Of a stretch of 64,000 bases of DNA, positions 32,105 through 41,607 are shown in pieces. The position numbers and the translations under genes were made by a program. Below the pieces are notes generated by a model. The model ran no database searches. It was not told where the DNA came from and saw only the letters and a program-made list of their open reading frames with translations. Within the stretch, counting starts at the first letter, position 1, and each line of letters starts with the position of its first letter. Origin of the DNA: JAVVEZ01 sp032250895 (GTDB lineage: Bacteria > Pseudomonadota > Gammaproteobacteria > Pseudomonadales > Pseudohongiellaceae); the NCBI GenBank assembly GCA_032250895.1, contig JAVVEZ010000003.1:1-64000 (forward strand), written 5' to 3'.

Positions 32105-33878
32105 TGCGCTGCCTCGCAACATCAAAGCTCGCAACAACAAACAAGAACCATTCTGGAGACTTTACTTTGTTTTCGTGGTGATTCTGGTATTGGTGGGAGT
32201 GCTTATCTGGAAAATTTTCTCTCTGCAAATCAGTAACAATGATTTTTTGCAGCTTCAAGGCAATGCACGCACCGTAAGAAACGATGTGCTCGATGCACAC
32301 AGAGGCATCATCATGGATCGCAACGGTGAGCCTCTGGCAATAAGCACGCCGGTTCTTTCACTGTGGCTTAATCCCAAAGAGGTTTTGCAGGCGCCGGAGA
32401 GGTGGCCGGAATTTTTTGAAGGCATCGAGAAAGAGGGCATAAATTCTGAAATTTTCAGGAACAGAATAATTGCCAATGCCTCGCGCGAGTTTCTTTATAT
32501 AAAACGCAGAATACCACCGGCAGATGCACAGAAAATTCTTGATCTGAAAATCCCCGGCGTTTATAGCAGAGAAGAATATCGGCGTTATTATCCGCTCGGA
32601 GAGGTGGCGGCACATATTGTCGGTTTGACGGATGCCGATGATGCGGGCCAGGAGGGCCTTGAACTGTCGTATGATGACTGGCTCAAAGGCAAGCCTGGTT
32701 CAAAGCAGGTATTAAAGGACCGGCGTGGTGGAATAATTCGCGATGTGAAGACAATAGCGGTAGCAGAGCCGGGAAACAATCTTGAATTGAGCATTGATTC
32801 AAGAATCCAAACCTTGACCTACAAGGCCCTGAAGGAAGAGGTAACCAGACGAAGGGCGAAATCCGGGACGGCAATAGTGCTCGATGCCGTTACAGGAGAA
32901 GTCCTGGCAATGGCAAGTCAGCCTTCCTATAACCCGAATAATCGTGCCACCGTGAACAAGGGGGAAATGCGGAACAGGGCAATCGTGGATCTTCTGGAAC
33001 CGGGATCAACGGTGAAAACATTTACTGTGACGGCGGCTCTGGAAAGTGGTTTGTTCGACACCTCGAGCATTATAGATACCAATCCCGGCTCGATAAGAAT
33101 CGACCGGACAACGATACGTGATCCGGTCAATTACGGTTTGGTAAGCCTTGAGAAGATAATCACGAAATCCAGTCAGGTCGGGGCATCCAGGCTCGGCCTC
33201 GGCATGGGGGAAGTGCCCATGCTGGATGTTTTGTCGCGGGTTGGTTTCGGCCAACCCATAGGCAGCGGCTTTCCAGGCGAGGCCAGCGGCATCCTGCCCA
33301 GTCATGAGCGCTGGAGCAAAGCCGATATCGCAAGTATGGCTTATGGCTATGGCTTCCAGGTCTCGCCATTGCAGCTTGCCCAGGCTTATATGATTTATGC
33401 CAATGGTGGAATCAAAAAACCCGTCTCGTTTTTAAAGCATACGCAAGCTGTCAGCGGGCAAAGGGTCGTCGATGAAAAAATTGTCAGAGACGTCGTTTCA
33501 ATGCTGGAAACAGTGGTTGACCCTAAAAAAGGTGGAACCGGAACACGGGCCTACCTGCCATTCTACAGAGTTGCCGGCAAGACAGGCACTGCCTGGTACT
33601 ATGATGTGGCAAAGGGTGGTTATGATAACCAAAAATATATATCTCTTTTTGCCGGCTTCATACCTGTAACAGAGCCCAGAATCGTGGTAGTTGTCACTAT
33701 TAATGAACCGCAGGGAGAAGAATATGGGGGTGGCCAGATTGCAGCGCCTGTATTTGCCAGAATTGCTGCAGGTGCCATGCGAATTCTCAATGTCCCGCCG
33801 GATCAGATCACGACGCCTGTCCTGGATTTGAGCCTGCTGGACAATACATCAGGCAAGGACCTTGGGAGCGGCCTGTGA
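32097..33878 (+). CDS. ftsI: Septal peptidoglycan transpeptidase FtsI (PBP3)
   Basis: A 593-residue class B PBP that crosslinks septal peptidoglycan. One membrane helix (about 22-45) is followed by the pedestal domain and the transpeptidase domain (about 240-570): Ser304-Thr-Val-Lys307 is the acylation motif and K495TGT the third motif. The second motif reads SSQ (about 358-360, in KSSQVGAS) where E. coli has SSN; the codon is CAG. The start is GTG, overlapping ftsL; another in-frame GTG is two codons on. It overlaps murE by four bases. Confidence 0.96.
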   Translation: MTSALPRNIKARNNKQEPFWRLYFVFVVILVLVGVLIWKIFSLQISNNDFLQLQGNARTVRNDVLDAHRGIIMDRNGEPLAISTPVLSLWLNPKEVLQAPERWPEFFEGIEKEGINSEIFRNRIIANASREFLYIKRRIPPADAQKILDLKIPGVYSREEYRRYYPLGEVAAHIVGLTDADDAGQEGLELSYDDWLKGKPGSKQVLKDRRGGIIRDVKTIAVAEPGNNLELSIDSRIQTLTYKALKEEVTRRRAKSGTAIVLDAVTGEVLAMASQPSYNPNNRATVNKGEMRNRAIVDLLEPGSTVKTFTVTAALESGLFDTSSIIDTNPGSIRIDRTTIRDPVNYGLVSLEKIITKSSQVGASRLGLGMGEVPMLDVLSRVGFGQPIGSGFPGEASGILPSHERWSKADIASMAYGYGFQVSPLQLAQAYMIYANGGIKKPVSFLKHTQAVSGQRVVDEKIVRDVVSMLETVVDPKKGGTGTRAYLPFYRVAGKTGTAWYYDVAKGGYDNQKYISLFAGFIPVTEPRIVVVVTINEPQGEEYGGGQIAAPVFARIAAGAMRILNVPPDQITTPVLDLSLLDNTSGKDLGSGL

Positions 33879-35425
33879 ATACGGCGAAAATCATGTCCCG
33901 ACCGATATGCCTTTCAGAGCTGCTGGGTACGTTACTGGCTGTACCGGAAAATTTTGATGTACAAATTACCGGTATGGAAATGGATAGCAGAAAGCTTGTT
34001 GCAGGAGACGTTTTTCTGGCTTGCAAGGGAGCAAGTTTTGACGGTCGAGAGTTCATTGACGATGCTGTTGCGCGAGGCGCAAGGGCAATAATAGTGGAAA
34101 AGGACACGCAGTGGTCACAGGCATCGCTCAGGCATGGTGTCCCGATACTGCCGGTAGACAAACTGTCGTCAAAAATAGGGAAAATAGCGGCAAGATATTT
34201 CGGCCATCCAGGCCGGGGTATGACACTGATAGGGATAACCGGGACCAACGGAAAAACCAGCTGCTGCCAGTTTATCGCACAATGTTTTTCAGCGTTGGCG
34301 GGTCCATGTGGCGTCAGTGGAACATTGGGCTACGGCATTTATGGTGATACCTGTATAACTGACGAAAATGGTCCGGCGACTACGCCGGATGCCGTGGCAG
34401 TGCAGCGTATCATGCAGGAAGCAAGGTCCAGAAATGCGCAATGCATGGTCATGGAGGTTTCCTCGCATGGCCTTGAACAGAACCGGGTAAACGTTTGTGA
34501 GTTTGATGTTGCACTGTTCACCAATTTGAGTCAGGAGCATCTTGACTATCATGGTGATATGAAAGCCTATGGCGAAGCCAAAAGAAAACTGTTTCTGGGT
34601 CCGGACCTGCGGATAGCGATAGTGAATCAGGATGACAATTTCAGTGCATCCATTCTTAATTCCATTTCGCGGCAGGTGAAAAGTTATACCTACAGTCTGA
34701 AAAATTCCCACGCCAGTGTCTTCCTTCGGGAACTTGTATTTACCCGCACCGGTTTCATGGCCGAAATTTTTACACCATGGGGGAATGGCCCGATCAAAAG
34801 CCAGGTGCTGGGATCGTTCAACGTCAGTAATTTGCTGGCGGCAGTGACGACGGTGATGGCGGTGGAAGCACAAAAGCAGGATTTTGATTTTCTTCGGGTT
34901 CTGGCTGCAATTGAAAGAATAAAACCCGTTGCCGGCCGTATGGAAATCATTCCCCACGAATCACTGGCGGTGGTCGTTGATTATGCTCATACCCCGGATG
35001 GTTTGAGTAATGCGCTGTCCGCCTTGAAGGAACATTTTCACGAAGGAAAGATTTGGTGCGTATTCGGATGTGGTGGCAACCGTGACCGGAGTAAAAGACC
35101 TTTAATGGCAGAAATTGCCGAAGCAATGGCCGACCATCTGGTCATTACCGATGACAATCCCCGTAATGAGCGTTCTGAAGACATCATCAAACAAATTCTT
35201 GGTGGCATAAGAAAAAAAGAAAAAACAATGGTGATCAGCGACAGGGCGAGTGCCATCGAATATGCCATAACGCAGGCCGAAGCCGGGGATGTCGTGTTGA
35301 TAGCCGGCAAAGGTCACGAGCAATATCAGGATATAGGCGGCAGCCGGATGGCCTTCAGTGATGTGAAACAAGCAAGAATTTCCTTGAACAAGCGCGGACA
35401 GCAAATCTTGGCTAAAGAGTCATAA
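33875..35425 (+). CDS. murE: UDP-MurNAc-L-Ala-D-Glu:meso-DAP ligase
   Basis: A 516-residue Mur ligase adding the third stem residue. The ATP loop GITGTNGKTSCCQF (about 115), the EVSSHGLEQNRVN segment and the DDNPRNERSEDI motif (about 425) are present; DNPR marks enzymes that use meso-diaminopimelate, as expected for a Gram-negative. The start is GTG inside the end of ftsI. The C-terminal VLIAGKGHEQYQ is standard. Confidence 0.97.
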   Translation: MNTAKIMSRPICLSELLGTLLAVPENFDVQITGMEMDSRKLVAGDVFLACKGASFDGREFIDDAVARGARAIIVEKDTQWSQASLRHGVPILPVDKLSSKIGKIAARYFGHPGRGMTLIGITGTNGKTSCCQFIAQCFSALAGPCGVSGTLGYGIYGDTCITDENGPATTPDAVAVQRIMQEARSRNAQCMVMEVSSHGLEQNRVNVCEFDVALFTNLSQEHLDYHGDMKAYGEAKRKLFLGPDLRIAIVNQDDNFSASILNSISRQVKSYTYSLKNSHASVFLRELVFTRTGFMAEIFTPWGNGPIKSQVLGSFNVSNLLAAVTTVMAVEAQKQDFDFLRVLAAIERIKPVAGRMEIIPHESLAVVVDYAHTPDGLSNALSALKEHFHEGKIWCVFGCGGNRDRSKRPLMAEIAEAMADHLVITDDNPRNERSEDIIKQILGGIRKKEKTMVISDRASAIEYAITQAEAGDVVLIAGKGHEQYQDIGGSRMAFSDVKQARISLNKRGQQILAKES

Positions 35426-35427
35426 AA

Positions 35428-36792
35428 ATGGTCAGGTCTTTTGCATTGACAGAAATAAGCGCGTTCACAGGAGGGGTCCACCATGGCCGGGATGTGGCCG
35501 TGAATTCGGTTTCCATTGATACCCGGACGCTTGAGCGGGGGGATTTGTTCATAGCCATCAGGGGGCCAAACTTCAATGGTGAGGACTTTATCGAAAAGGC
35601 CGTCGAGAAAGGCGCGGTAGCGGCCATGGTGAATTCCGATGTCGTCAGCTCAATACCTGTGATCAGGGTCAACGATACGCGCAGGGCACTGGGTCAGTTT
35701 GGCAAAATGAACCGGGAGTTTGCACTGGCAAGGATGATTGGTATAACCGGAAGTCAGGGTAAGACCACGGTCAAGGAAATGGTTGCCGCAATTTTGAAGA
35801 ACTGTGGAGATGTGCTGTTTACAAAGGGCAATCTCAACAATGAACTGGGTGTTCCATTGACACTGTTGAAAATTGAAAAACGGCATAAATACGCAGTCAT
35901 TGAAATGGGCGCCAATAAAAAAGGTGATATCGCCTATACCTCAAGCATGGTGAAACCCCATATCGCGCACATTACCAATGTTGCGGGGACGCATCTGGAG
36001 GGCTTTGGCAGCCTCGATGCCGTGGCCAGGGCCAAAGGGGAAATCTGGAAAGGGCTGGACAGTGCGGGCCTTGCGATCATCAACAGTGATGACAACTATG
36101 CTGAAAGCTGGAAGCGGGAGGCCGGGGATAAAAAAATAATAACCATCAGCGCCCGGGGAAAAACTGACGCGGATTATTATGTGAGCGATGCCGGTTCAAG
36201 GCATGACGGGGTCAGAAATTTTACCTTGCATAATCCCGCAGGCCGGGCCGGGATACAGATAAGTTTGCTGGGAGAGCACAATGTGGCCAATGCGCTTGCC
36301 GCCGCGGCCATCAGTATTGAAGCAGGAGCTGATATCGAAGCGGTGAAAAAAGGCTTGCGTGAATTCAGACCGGTAAATGGCAGGCTGTGCCTGAAAAAGG
36401 GTATGAATGATTCCCTGCTTGTTGATGATAGTTATAACGCGAGCCCTTCATCATTCAGGGCGGCCATTGATGTCCTGGTGGAATTTCAGGGAGAAAAAAT
36501 TCTGGTGGCAGGTGATATGGGGGAGTTGGGGCCTCAGGCAGTGGCGGAACATTGTGCATTGGGTAGTTATGCCTTGAATAAAGGCGTGGATCGTCTGTTT
36601 GCAACCGGCAGTTTGAGTGAGTACACAGCAAGACAATTCGGAAATAAAGCTGTGCATTGTGCAGACAGGGACGCATTGGCGGAAAAAATCAGACCTTATT
36701 TGATGTCTGGAGTAACAGTATTGATAAAAGGATCAAGAAGCGCGGGTATGGACAAACTGGTACAACAATTGACGGTAACCGGAGACAAATAG
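35428..36792 (+). CDS. murF: UDP-MurNAc-tripeptide:D-Ala-D-Ala ligase
   Basis: A 454-residue Mur ligase that adds D-Ala-D-Ala to complete the pentapeptide. The ATP loop is GITGSQGKTTVKEMVAAIL (about 107-125); TKGNLNNELGVPLTLL, EMGANKKGDIAY and DDSYNASPSSFRAAIDVL are MurF signatures. It begins two bases after murE and ends three bases before mraY. Codons in this part of the cluster are noticeably richer in A/T than in the flanking regions. Confidence 0.97.
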   Translation: MVRSFALTEISAFTGGVHHGRDVAVNSVSIDTRTLERGDLFIAIRGPNFNGEDFIEKAVEKGAVAAMVNSDVVSSIPVIRVNDTRRALGQFGKMNREFALARMIGITGSQGKTTVKEMVAAILKNCGDVLFTKGNLNNELGVPLTLLKIEKRHKYAVIEMGANKKGDIAYTSSMVKPHIAHITNVAGTHLEGFGSLDAVARAKGEIWKGLDSAGLAIINSDDNYAESWKREAGDKKIITISARGKTDADYYVSDAGSRHDGVRNFTLHNPAGRAGIQISLLGEHNVANALAAAAISIEAGADIEAVKKGLREFRPVNGRLCLKKGMNDSLLVDDSYNASPSSFRAAIDVLVEFQGEKILVAGDMGELGPQAVAEHCALGSYALNKGVDRLFATGSLSEYTARQFGNKAVHCADRDALAEKIRPYLMSGVTVLIKGSRSAGMDKLVQQLTVTGDK

Positions 36793-36795
36793 CGC

Positions 36796-37878
36796 ATGTT
36801 ACTTTTGCTTACGAATTATCTTGCAGAGATGAACAGTGGCTTTCTCGTTTTCCAGTATCTGACGGTTCGGGGAATTCTGGGTGTTCTGACCGCGCTCATG
36901 CTGTCCTTGCTGATCGGTCCTTACATGATCAGGCGGCTCAACTACCATCAGATAGGCCAGGTCGTCAGGGACGATGGGCCACAGTCACATTTAAGCAAGG
37001 CAGGAACCCCCACCATGGGCGGGGCCTTGATCCTGGTCAGTATCATAGTCAGCAGTCTGTTGTGGTCGGATCTGAACAATGCCTATGTCTGGGTCGTATT
37101 GTTGGTGACGACAATGTTCGGGACCATCGGCTGGATCGATGACTATCGAAAGGTGTTCCAGCGGGATCCCAGGGGGCTTGCACCAAAGTGGAAGTTTTTT
37201 TGGCAGTCGATAATAGGCGCGGGTGCAGCAATATATCTTTTCAGTACGGCCGGCTCGGCGGCGGAAACAGAATTGATTGTGCCTTTCTTTAAAAATATAG
37301 CCATCAATATGGGTGTTTTTTATGTATTTTTTACCTACTTCATCGTAGTGGGATTCAGTAATGCCGTGAATCTTACGGATGGACTCGATGGCCTGGCCAT
37401 TCTGCCTACGGTCATGGTTGCCAGTGCACTGGGCATTATCGCCTACCTGAGCGGGCATATAGAATTTTCGGCCTATCTCAATATTCCCTACATAGCCGGG
37501 GCCGGTGAACTGGCGATTTTCTGTGGCGCCATCGCGGGGGCCGGTCTGGGATTTCTTTGGTTCAATACCTATCCGGCGCAGGTGTTTATGGGCGATGTGG
37601 GCGCGCTTTCGCTGGGTGCCGCCTTGGGAATTGTCGCGGTTATCGTCCGCCATGAAATCGTGCTGGTGATCATGGGAGGCGTATTTGTCATGGAAACCCT
37701 GTCGGTCATCCTGCAAGTTGCTTCATTCAAACTCACCGGGAAAAGAATCTTTCGAATGGCGCCGCTGCACCATCATTTCGAATTGAAGGGATGGCCGGAA
37801 CCGAGAGTGATCGTACGGTTCTGGATTATAACGGTAATCCTGGTTTTGCTGGGGCTTGCGACACTGAAATTCAGATAA
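36796..37878 (+). CDS. mraY: Phospho-MurNAc-pentapeptide translocase
   Basis: A 360-residue polytopic membrane enzyme making lipid I; E. coli MraY also has 360 residues. SKAGTPTMGGALIL, FGTIGWIDDYRKVFQRDPRGLAPKWKF, NLTDGLDGLAI and FMGDVGALSLGAALG with the late HHHFELKGWPEPRV are the conserved cytoplasmic loops. About ten membrane helices are visible. Confidence 0.98.
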   Translation: MLLLLTNYLAEMNSGFLVFQYLTVRGILGVLTALMLSLLIGPYMIRRLNYHQIGQVVRDDGPQSHLSKAGTPTMGGALILVSIIVSSLLWSDLNNAYVWVVLLVTTMFGTIGWIDDYRKVFQRDPRGLAPKWKFFWQSIIGAGAAIYLFSTAGSAAETELIVPFFKNIAINMGVFYVFFTYFIVVGFSNAVNLTDGLDGLAILPTVMVASALGIIAYLSGHIEFSAYLNIPYIAGAGELAIFCGAIAGAGLGFLWFNTYPAQVFMGDVGALSLGAALGIVAVIVRHEIVLVIMGGVFVMETLSVILQVASFKLTGKRIFRMAPLHHHFELKGWPEPRVIVRFWIITVILVLLGLATLKFR

Positions 37879-37897
37879 GGCAGAGGATAAAACGACG

Positions 37898-39253
37898 GTG
37901 CTGACAGGAATGCAAGATAAACGGCATGGAGAAAAAGTGATTGTCGGACTGGGTTTGACAGGGCTTTCATGTGCTCGCTATCTCGCTTCAAAACAAGAAA
38001 ATTTCATGGTGGTGGATTCAAGAAAAAATCCACCTGGACTTGCCGGCTTGTTGATGGAACTGCCGGCGACCAAACTGGAGTTGGGTGAGTTTAGCGAAGA
38101 AACATTGAATCAAGCCAGTGAGTTGATTGTAAGTCCGGGCGTGGATTTGCGGACACCTGCCCTTCACCAGGCTGTGGAAAAAGGGATCCCGATAACGGGG
38201 GATATTGATATTTTTTCGAAAGCGATACAGGCACGCATCATTGCCATAACGGGTTCCAACGCGAAAAGTACCGTGGTGACACTGCTTGGCGAGATGGCGG
38301 CAGAGTCGGGTGTGGACGTCATGGTGGCAGGAAATATCGGTACCCCGGTGCTGGATCTGCTGAAAGAAAAGAAAAGGGAACTGTATGTGCTGGAGCTATC
38401 CAGTTTTCAACTTGAGACCACGACGAACCTGGGGGCGGAAGTCGCCACAGTGCTGAACATGTGCGCGGATCACATGGATAGATACGACTCGATGGAAGCT
38501 TATCATCAGGCCAAACATAAAATATTTTCGGGATGTAAAAAAGCGGTTGTAAACCGGGATGACCCATTAAGCCGGCCTGTGTTGCCGGGAAATATACCAA
38601 CAAGCAGTTTTGGTCTGTCTCTCCCCGAGCCTGGACATTTTGGTGTGAAAAAGCAAGAGGGCATCGATTGCCTGGCCTATGGGACGACAGTGTTGATGCC
38701 GGCGACGGAATTGAAAATCATCGGTATGCATAACGTATCGAATGCACTGGCTGCTCTGGCTCTTGGACATGCCGCAGGACTGGATATGGACAGCATGCTG
38801 GCCGTATTGAGAAAGTTTCCGGGTTTGCCACATCGGTGCCAGTGGGTGGCCGAAAGAAATGCCATTGCCTACTACAATGATTCCAAGGGGACAAATGTCG
38901 GCGCCACGATTGCAGCGATCAGGGGTTTGGGCCAAAAAACAGGCGGCAAGCTTGTCCTGATTGCCGGTGGTGTCGGCAAGGGTGCTGAATTCAATGAACT
39001 GAAAAAACCGATAGCTGAATATTGCCGCCTGACCATCCTCATTGGCGAAGACGGGCCTCGCATAGAGCGGGCGCTTGGCGCAGAAAACAGAACGGTCTAT
39101 GCATCCTCGATGCAGGAGGCAGTGGCAATGGCCAGTGCATTGGCCATTTCGGGCGATGCCGTGTTGCTGTCGCCCGCCTGCGCCAGTTTCGACATGTTTG
39201 ATAATTATCAGCATCGTGGCGAAGTATTTGCCAGTGCGGTGAACGCCTTATGA
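37898..39253 (+). CDS. murD: UDP-MurNAc-L-alanine:D-glutamate ligase
   Basis: A 451-residue Mur ligase adding D-glutamate. GLGLTGLSCARYLASK opens the UDP-binding domain, ITGSNAKSTVVTLLGEM is the ATP loop (with Ala where most Mur ligases have Gly), and YNDSKGTNVGATIAAI and LLSPACASFDMFDNYQHRGEVF are MurD-specific. A GTG start (37898) with AGAGG upstream is used; an ATG four codons later is possible. It overlaps ftsW by four bases. Confidence 0.97.
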   Translation: MLTGMQDKRHGEKVIVGLGLTGLSCARYLASKQENFMVVDSRKNPPGLAGLLMELPATKLELGEFSEETLNQASELIVSPGVDLRTPALHQAVEKGIPITGDIDIFSKAIQARIIAITGSNAKSTVVTLLGEMAAESGVDVMVAGNIGTPVLDLLKEKKRELYVLELSSFQLETTTNLGAEVATVLNMCADHMDRYDSMEAYHQAKHKIFSGCKKAVVNRDDPLSRPVLPGNIPTSSFGLSLPEPGHFGVKKQEGIDCLAYGTTVLMPATELKIIGMHNVSNALAALALGHAAGLDMDSMLAVLRKFPGLPHRCQWVAERNAIAYYNDSKGTNVGATIAAIRGLGQKTGGKLVLIAGGVGKGAEFNELKKPIAEYCRLTILIGEDGPRIERALGAENRTVYASSMQEAVAMASALAISGDAVLLSPACASFDMFDNYQHRGEVFASAVNAL

Positions 39254-40437
39254 TGGCGGTGATGCAGGCAACGAATGCCGACCGGCACTACTATGGTGAT
39301 AAGTATCTGTTGATCGTTGTGGTTCTTCTGGTGGCCTTTGGTTTGGTGATGATGACATCGGCATCGATTGAAATTGCAGCAATGCAGTATGCGGACCCGT
39401 TTTATCATTTGAAAAGACAGCTGCGATTTCTGGTTATGGGGCTGTTTGCGGCAGCGGTGGTTGTCATGATTCCCGTTGGCTACTGGAAAAAGATCAGCAT
39501 GCTTTTGTTTGTTGCGGCATTGATCCTGCTGGTACTGGTGTTCGTGCCGGGGATAGGGAGGGAAGTAAACGGCAGTACCCGATGGATTTATGTCGGGTTT
39601 ATGAGCATTCAGGCATCCGAACCGGCAAAACTTTTTATTGTGATGTTTCTTGCCTTCTATATGAGTGAAAACCGGGAAGAAATCCGTTCATCATGGAAGG
39701 CCTTTTTTATGCCTTTCATGTTTGTCATGGCTCCGATTGTTTTGCTGTTGAAGGAACCGGATTTTGGTGCGGTAGTGGTACTGATGATTGCGGTGTTCGG
39801 CATGATGTTCATGGCCGGGGTAAAGTTGCACAGGCTTTTTATGGTAATAGGCATGGCGGCAGTAGCCATGGCGTTGATGGTACTGACATCGAGCTATCGC
39901 ATGGCGAGACTGAATTCCTTTATTCAGGCCTTGACAGACCCGTTCAGCGAAAATGTCGTGTATGGCTCGGGTTATCAGCTGGCGCAGGCCTTGATCGCTT
40001 TCGGCAGAGGCGAGTGGTTTGGGGTTGGTTTGGGAAACAGCATCCAGAAAATGTACTTTCTGCCGGAAGCTCATACTGACTTTGTGTTGGCAATTATCGC
40101 AGAGGAGCTGGGTTTTTTGGCTGTGTTGGTATTGATGGGCGGATTTCTGTTCCTGGTATTCAGGGCCCTGATGATTGCCAGGGGAAATGAAAAATCAAAA
40201 AATTATTTTTCGGCTTACCTGGCTTATGGAATTTCATTCATTCTGCTGGGCCAGATCCTGATCAACATGGCTGTCAATGTCGGCTTGTTGCCAACCAAGG
40301 GTTTGACCTTGCCCTTTCTCAGTTATGGCGGTTCGAGTTTGATGGTCTGCCTTGTCATGGTCGCCATGTTGATAAGAATTGATATTGAAAATTTTGAAAT
40401 GCTATCGAAAGGAAGGCTGCGGGCAGAACAGGATTGA
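39250..40437 (+). CDS. ftsW: Septal peptidoglycan polymerase FtsW (SEDS)
   Basis: A 395-residue SEDS-family glycosyltransferase with about ten membrane helices. GREVNGSTRWIYVGFMSIQASEPAKLF, VYGSGYQLAQALIAFGRGEWFGVGLGNSIQKMYFLPEAHTDFVLAIIAEELGF and LLPTKGLTLPFLSYGGSSLM are hallmarks. FtsW polymerises lipid II together with FtsI, encoded in the same operon. Confidence 0.97.
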   Translation: MMAVMQATNADRHYYGDKYLLIVVVLLVAFGLVMMTSASIEIAAMQYADPFYHLKRQLRFLVMGLFAAAVVVMIPVGYWKKISMLLFVAALILLVLVFVPGIGREVNGSTRWIYVGFMSIQASEPAKLFIVMFLAFYMSENREEIRSSWKAFFMPFMFVMAPIVLLLKEPDFGAVVVLMIAVFGMMFMAGVKLHRLFMVIGMAAVAMALMVLTSSYRMARLNSFIQALTDPFSENVVYGSGYQLAQALIAFGRGEWFGVGLGNSIQKMYFLPEAHTDFVLAIIAEELGFLAVLVLMGGFLFLVFRALMIARGNEKSKNYFSAYLAYGISFILLGQILINMAVNVGLLPTKGLTLPFLSYGGSSLMVCLVMVAMLIRIDIENFEMLSKGRLRAEQD

Positions 40438-40458
40438 CACCTATATGAAAAGCAAGAA

Positions 40459-41607
40459 ATGAAACAGGCAACAAAGAAAAAAATATTGATTATGGCCGGA
40501 GGCACAGGCGGGCATGTGTTTCCTGCGCTGAGTATTGCCGAGTATTTGTTGGCGAATGGCGTCGACGTCGAATGGCTTGGCACCAGGGCAGGTCTGGAAG
40601 CGAAGGTGGTTGAGGAGAAAAAGATACCCATTCACTATATTTCAATTACGGGCATCAGGGGTAAAAAGCTTTCTACAAGGATGCTTTCTCCATTTCGGAT
40701 ATCGATCGCCTTGATGCAGTCCATCATCAAGATGTTGACGATCAGGCCCAATTGTGTGCTTGGGATGGGTGGTTTTGTCACTGGTCCCGGTGGAATGGCC
40801 GCCTGGTTGCTGGGAAAGCATCTTTTGATTCATGAGCAGAACGCTGTTGCGGGCTTTACCAATCAATTGCTGTATCCCTGTGCAAAGACCGTCATGCAGG
40901 CCTTCCCGGGGGCCTTCGAGCGAAAGCAGAAATTGACAAAGAATATCTTTCTGCGGCAATTCATACGGGGGGCAAGAGCGTTGACGGTAGGCAATCCGGT
41001 AAGACAGGAAATTATTGAATGTGGTCATAAAAAGAGAGAAGAAAAAGCCGTTCATGATGATCTGAGAATTCTGGTGCTTGGGGGCAGCCTGGGGGCACAG
41101 GCAATCAATGAAGTCATTCCACGGGTATTGGCAAAACTCGAACCGGGAAATTGTGTGTCTGTGAGACATCAATGTGGAAACAAAAATATTGAACAAACAC
41201 TGGCATTCTATGCCGACAGCAAGCTTGCATTGAATGAGAGAAGAGAAGTCGTCCCTTTTATCAATGATATGGCGGCAGCCTATCTTTGGGCTGATCTGGT
41301 GATTTGCCGGGCTGGAGCCATTACAATTTCTGAACTGCTTGCTGTCGGTGTCGCCTCGATACTGCTGCCTTTCCCGGGGGCGGTAGACGATCATCAGACT
41401 GCCAACGCCAGGATACTGGAAGCGGCTGGTGCGGGTATTCTGATACCGCAGGACAAACTGAATGTGACCGCCTTGTTCACAATAATCTGCGATTTCATAA
41501 GCAATCCTAAAAAACTTTTCGACCACGCCAGCTCTGCGAAGAGTCTGTATAAACCCGATGCCACCCGAATGGTTGCTGAAAGCTGCCTGAGGGGATGTTA
41601 TGCCTGA
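40459..41607 (+). CDS. murG: Lipid II synthase MurG
   Basis: A 382-residue GT28 glycosyltransferase that adds GlcNAc to lipid I on the inner face of the membrane. ILIMAGGTGGHVFPALSIAEYL is the lipid-side GGTGGH motif; GMGGFVTGPGGMAAWLLGKHLLIHEQNAVAGFTNQLL, LVLGGSLGAQAINEVIP and CRAGAITISELLAVGVASILLPFPGAVDDHQTANA complete the pattern. It is about 25 residues longer than E. coli MurG, mainly around 150-200. It overlaps murC by eight bases. Confidence 0.97.
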   Translation: MKQATKKKILIMAGGTGGHVFPALSIAEYLLANGVDVEWLGTRAGLEAKVVEEKKIPIHYISITGIRGKKLSTRMLSPFRISIALMQSIIKMLTIRPNCVLGMGGFVTGPGGMAAWLLGKHLLIHEQNAVAGFTNQLLYPCAKTVMQAFPGAFERKQKLTKNIFLRQFIRGARALTVGNPVRQEIIECGHKKREEKAVHDDLRILVLGGSLGAQAINEVIPRVLAKLEPGNCVSVRHQCGNKNIEQTLAFYADSKLALNERREVVPFINDMAAAYLWADLVICRAGAITISELLAVGVASILLPFPGAVDDHQTANARILEAAGAGILIPQDKLNVTALFTIICDFISNPKKLFDHASSAKSLYKPDATRMVAESCLRGCYA

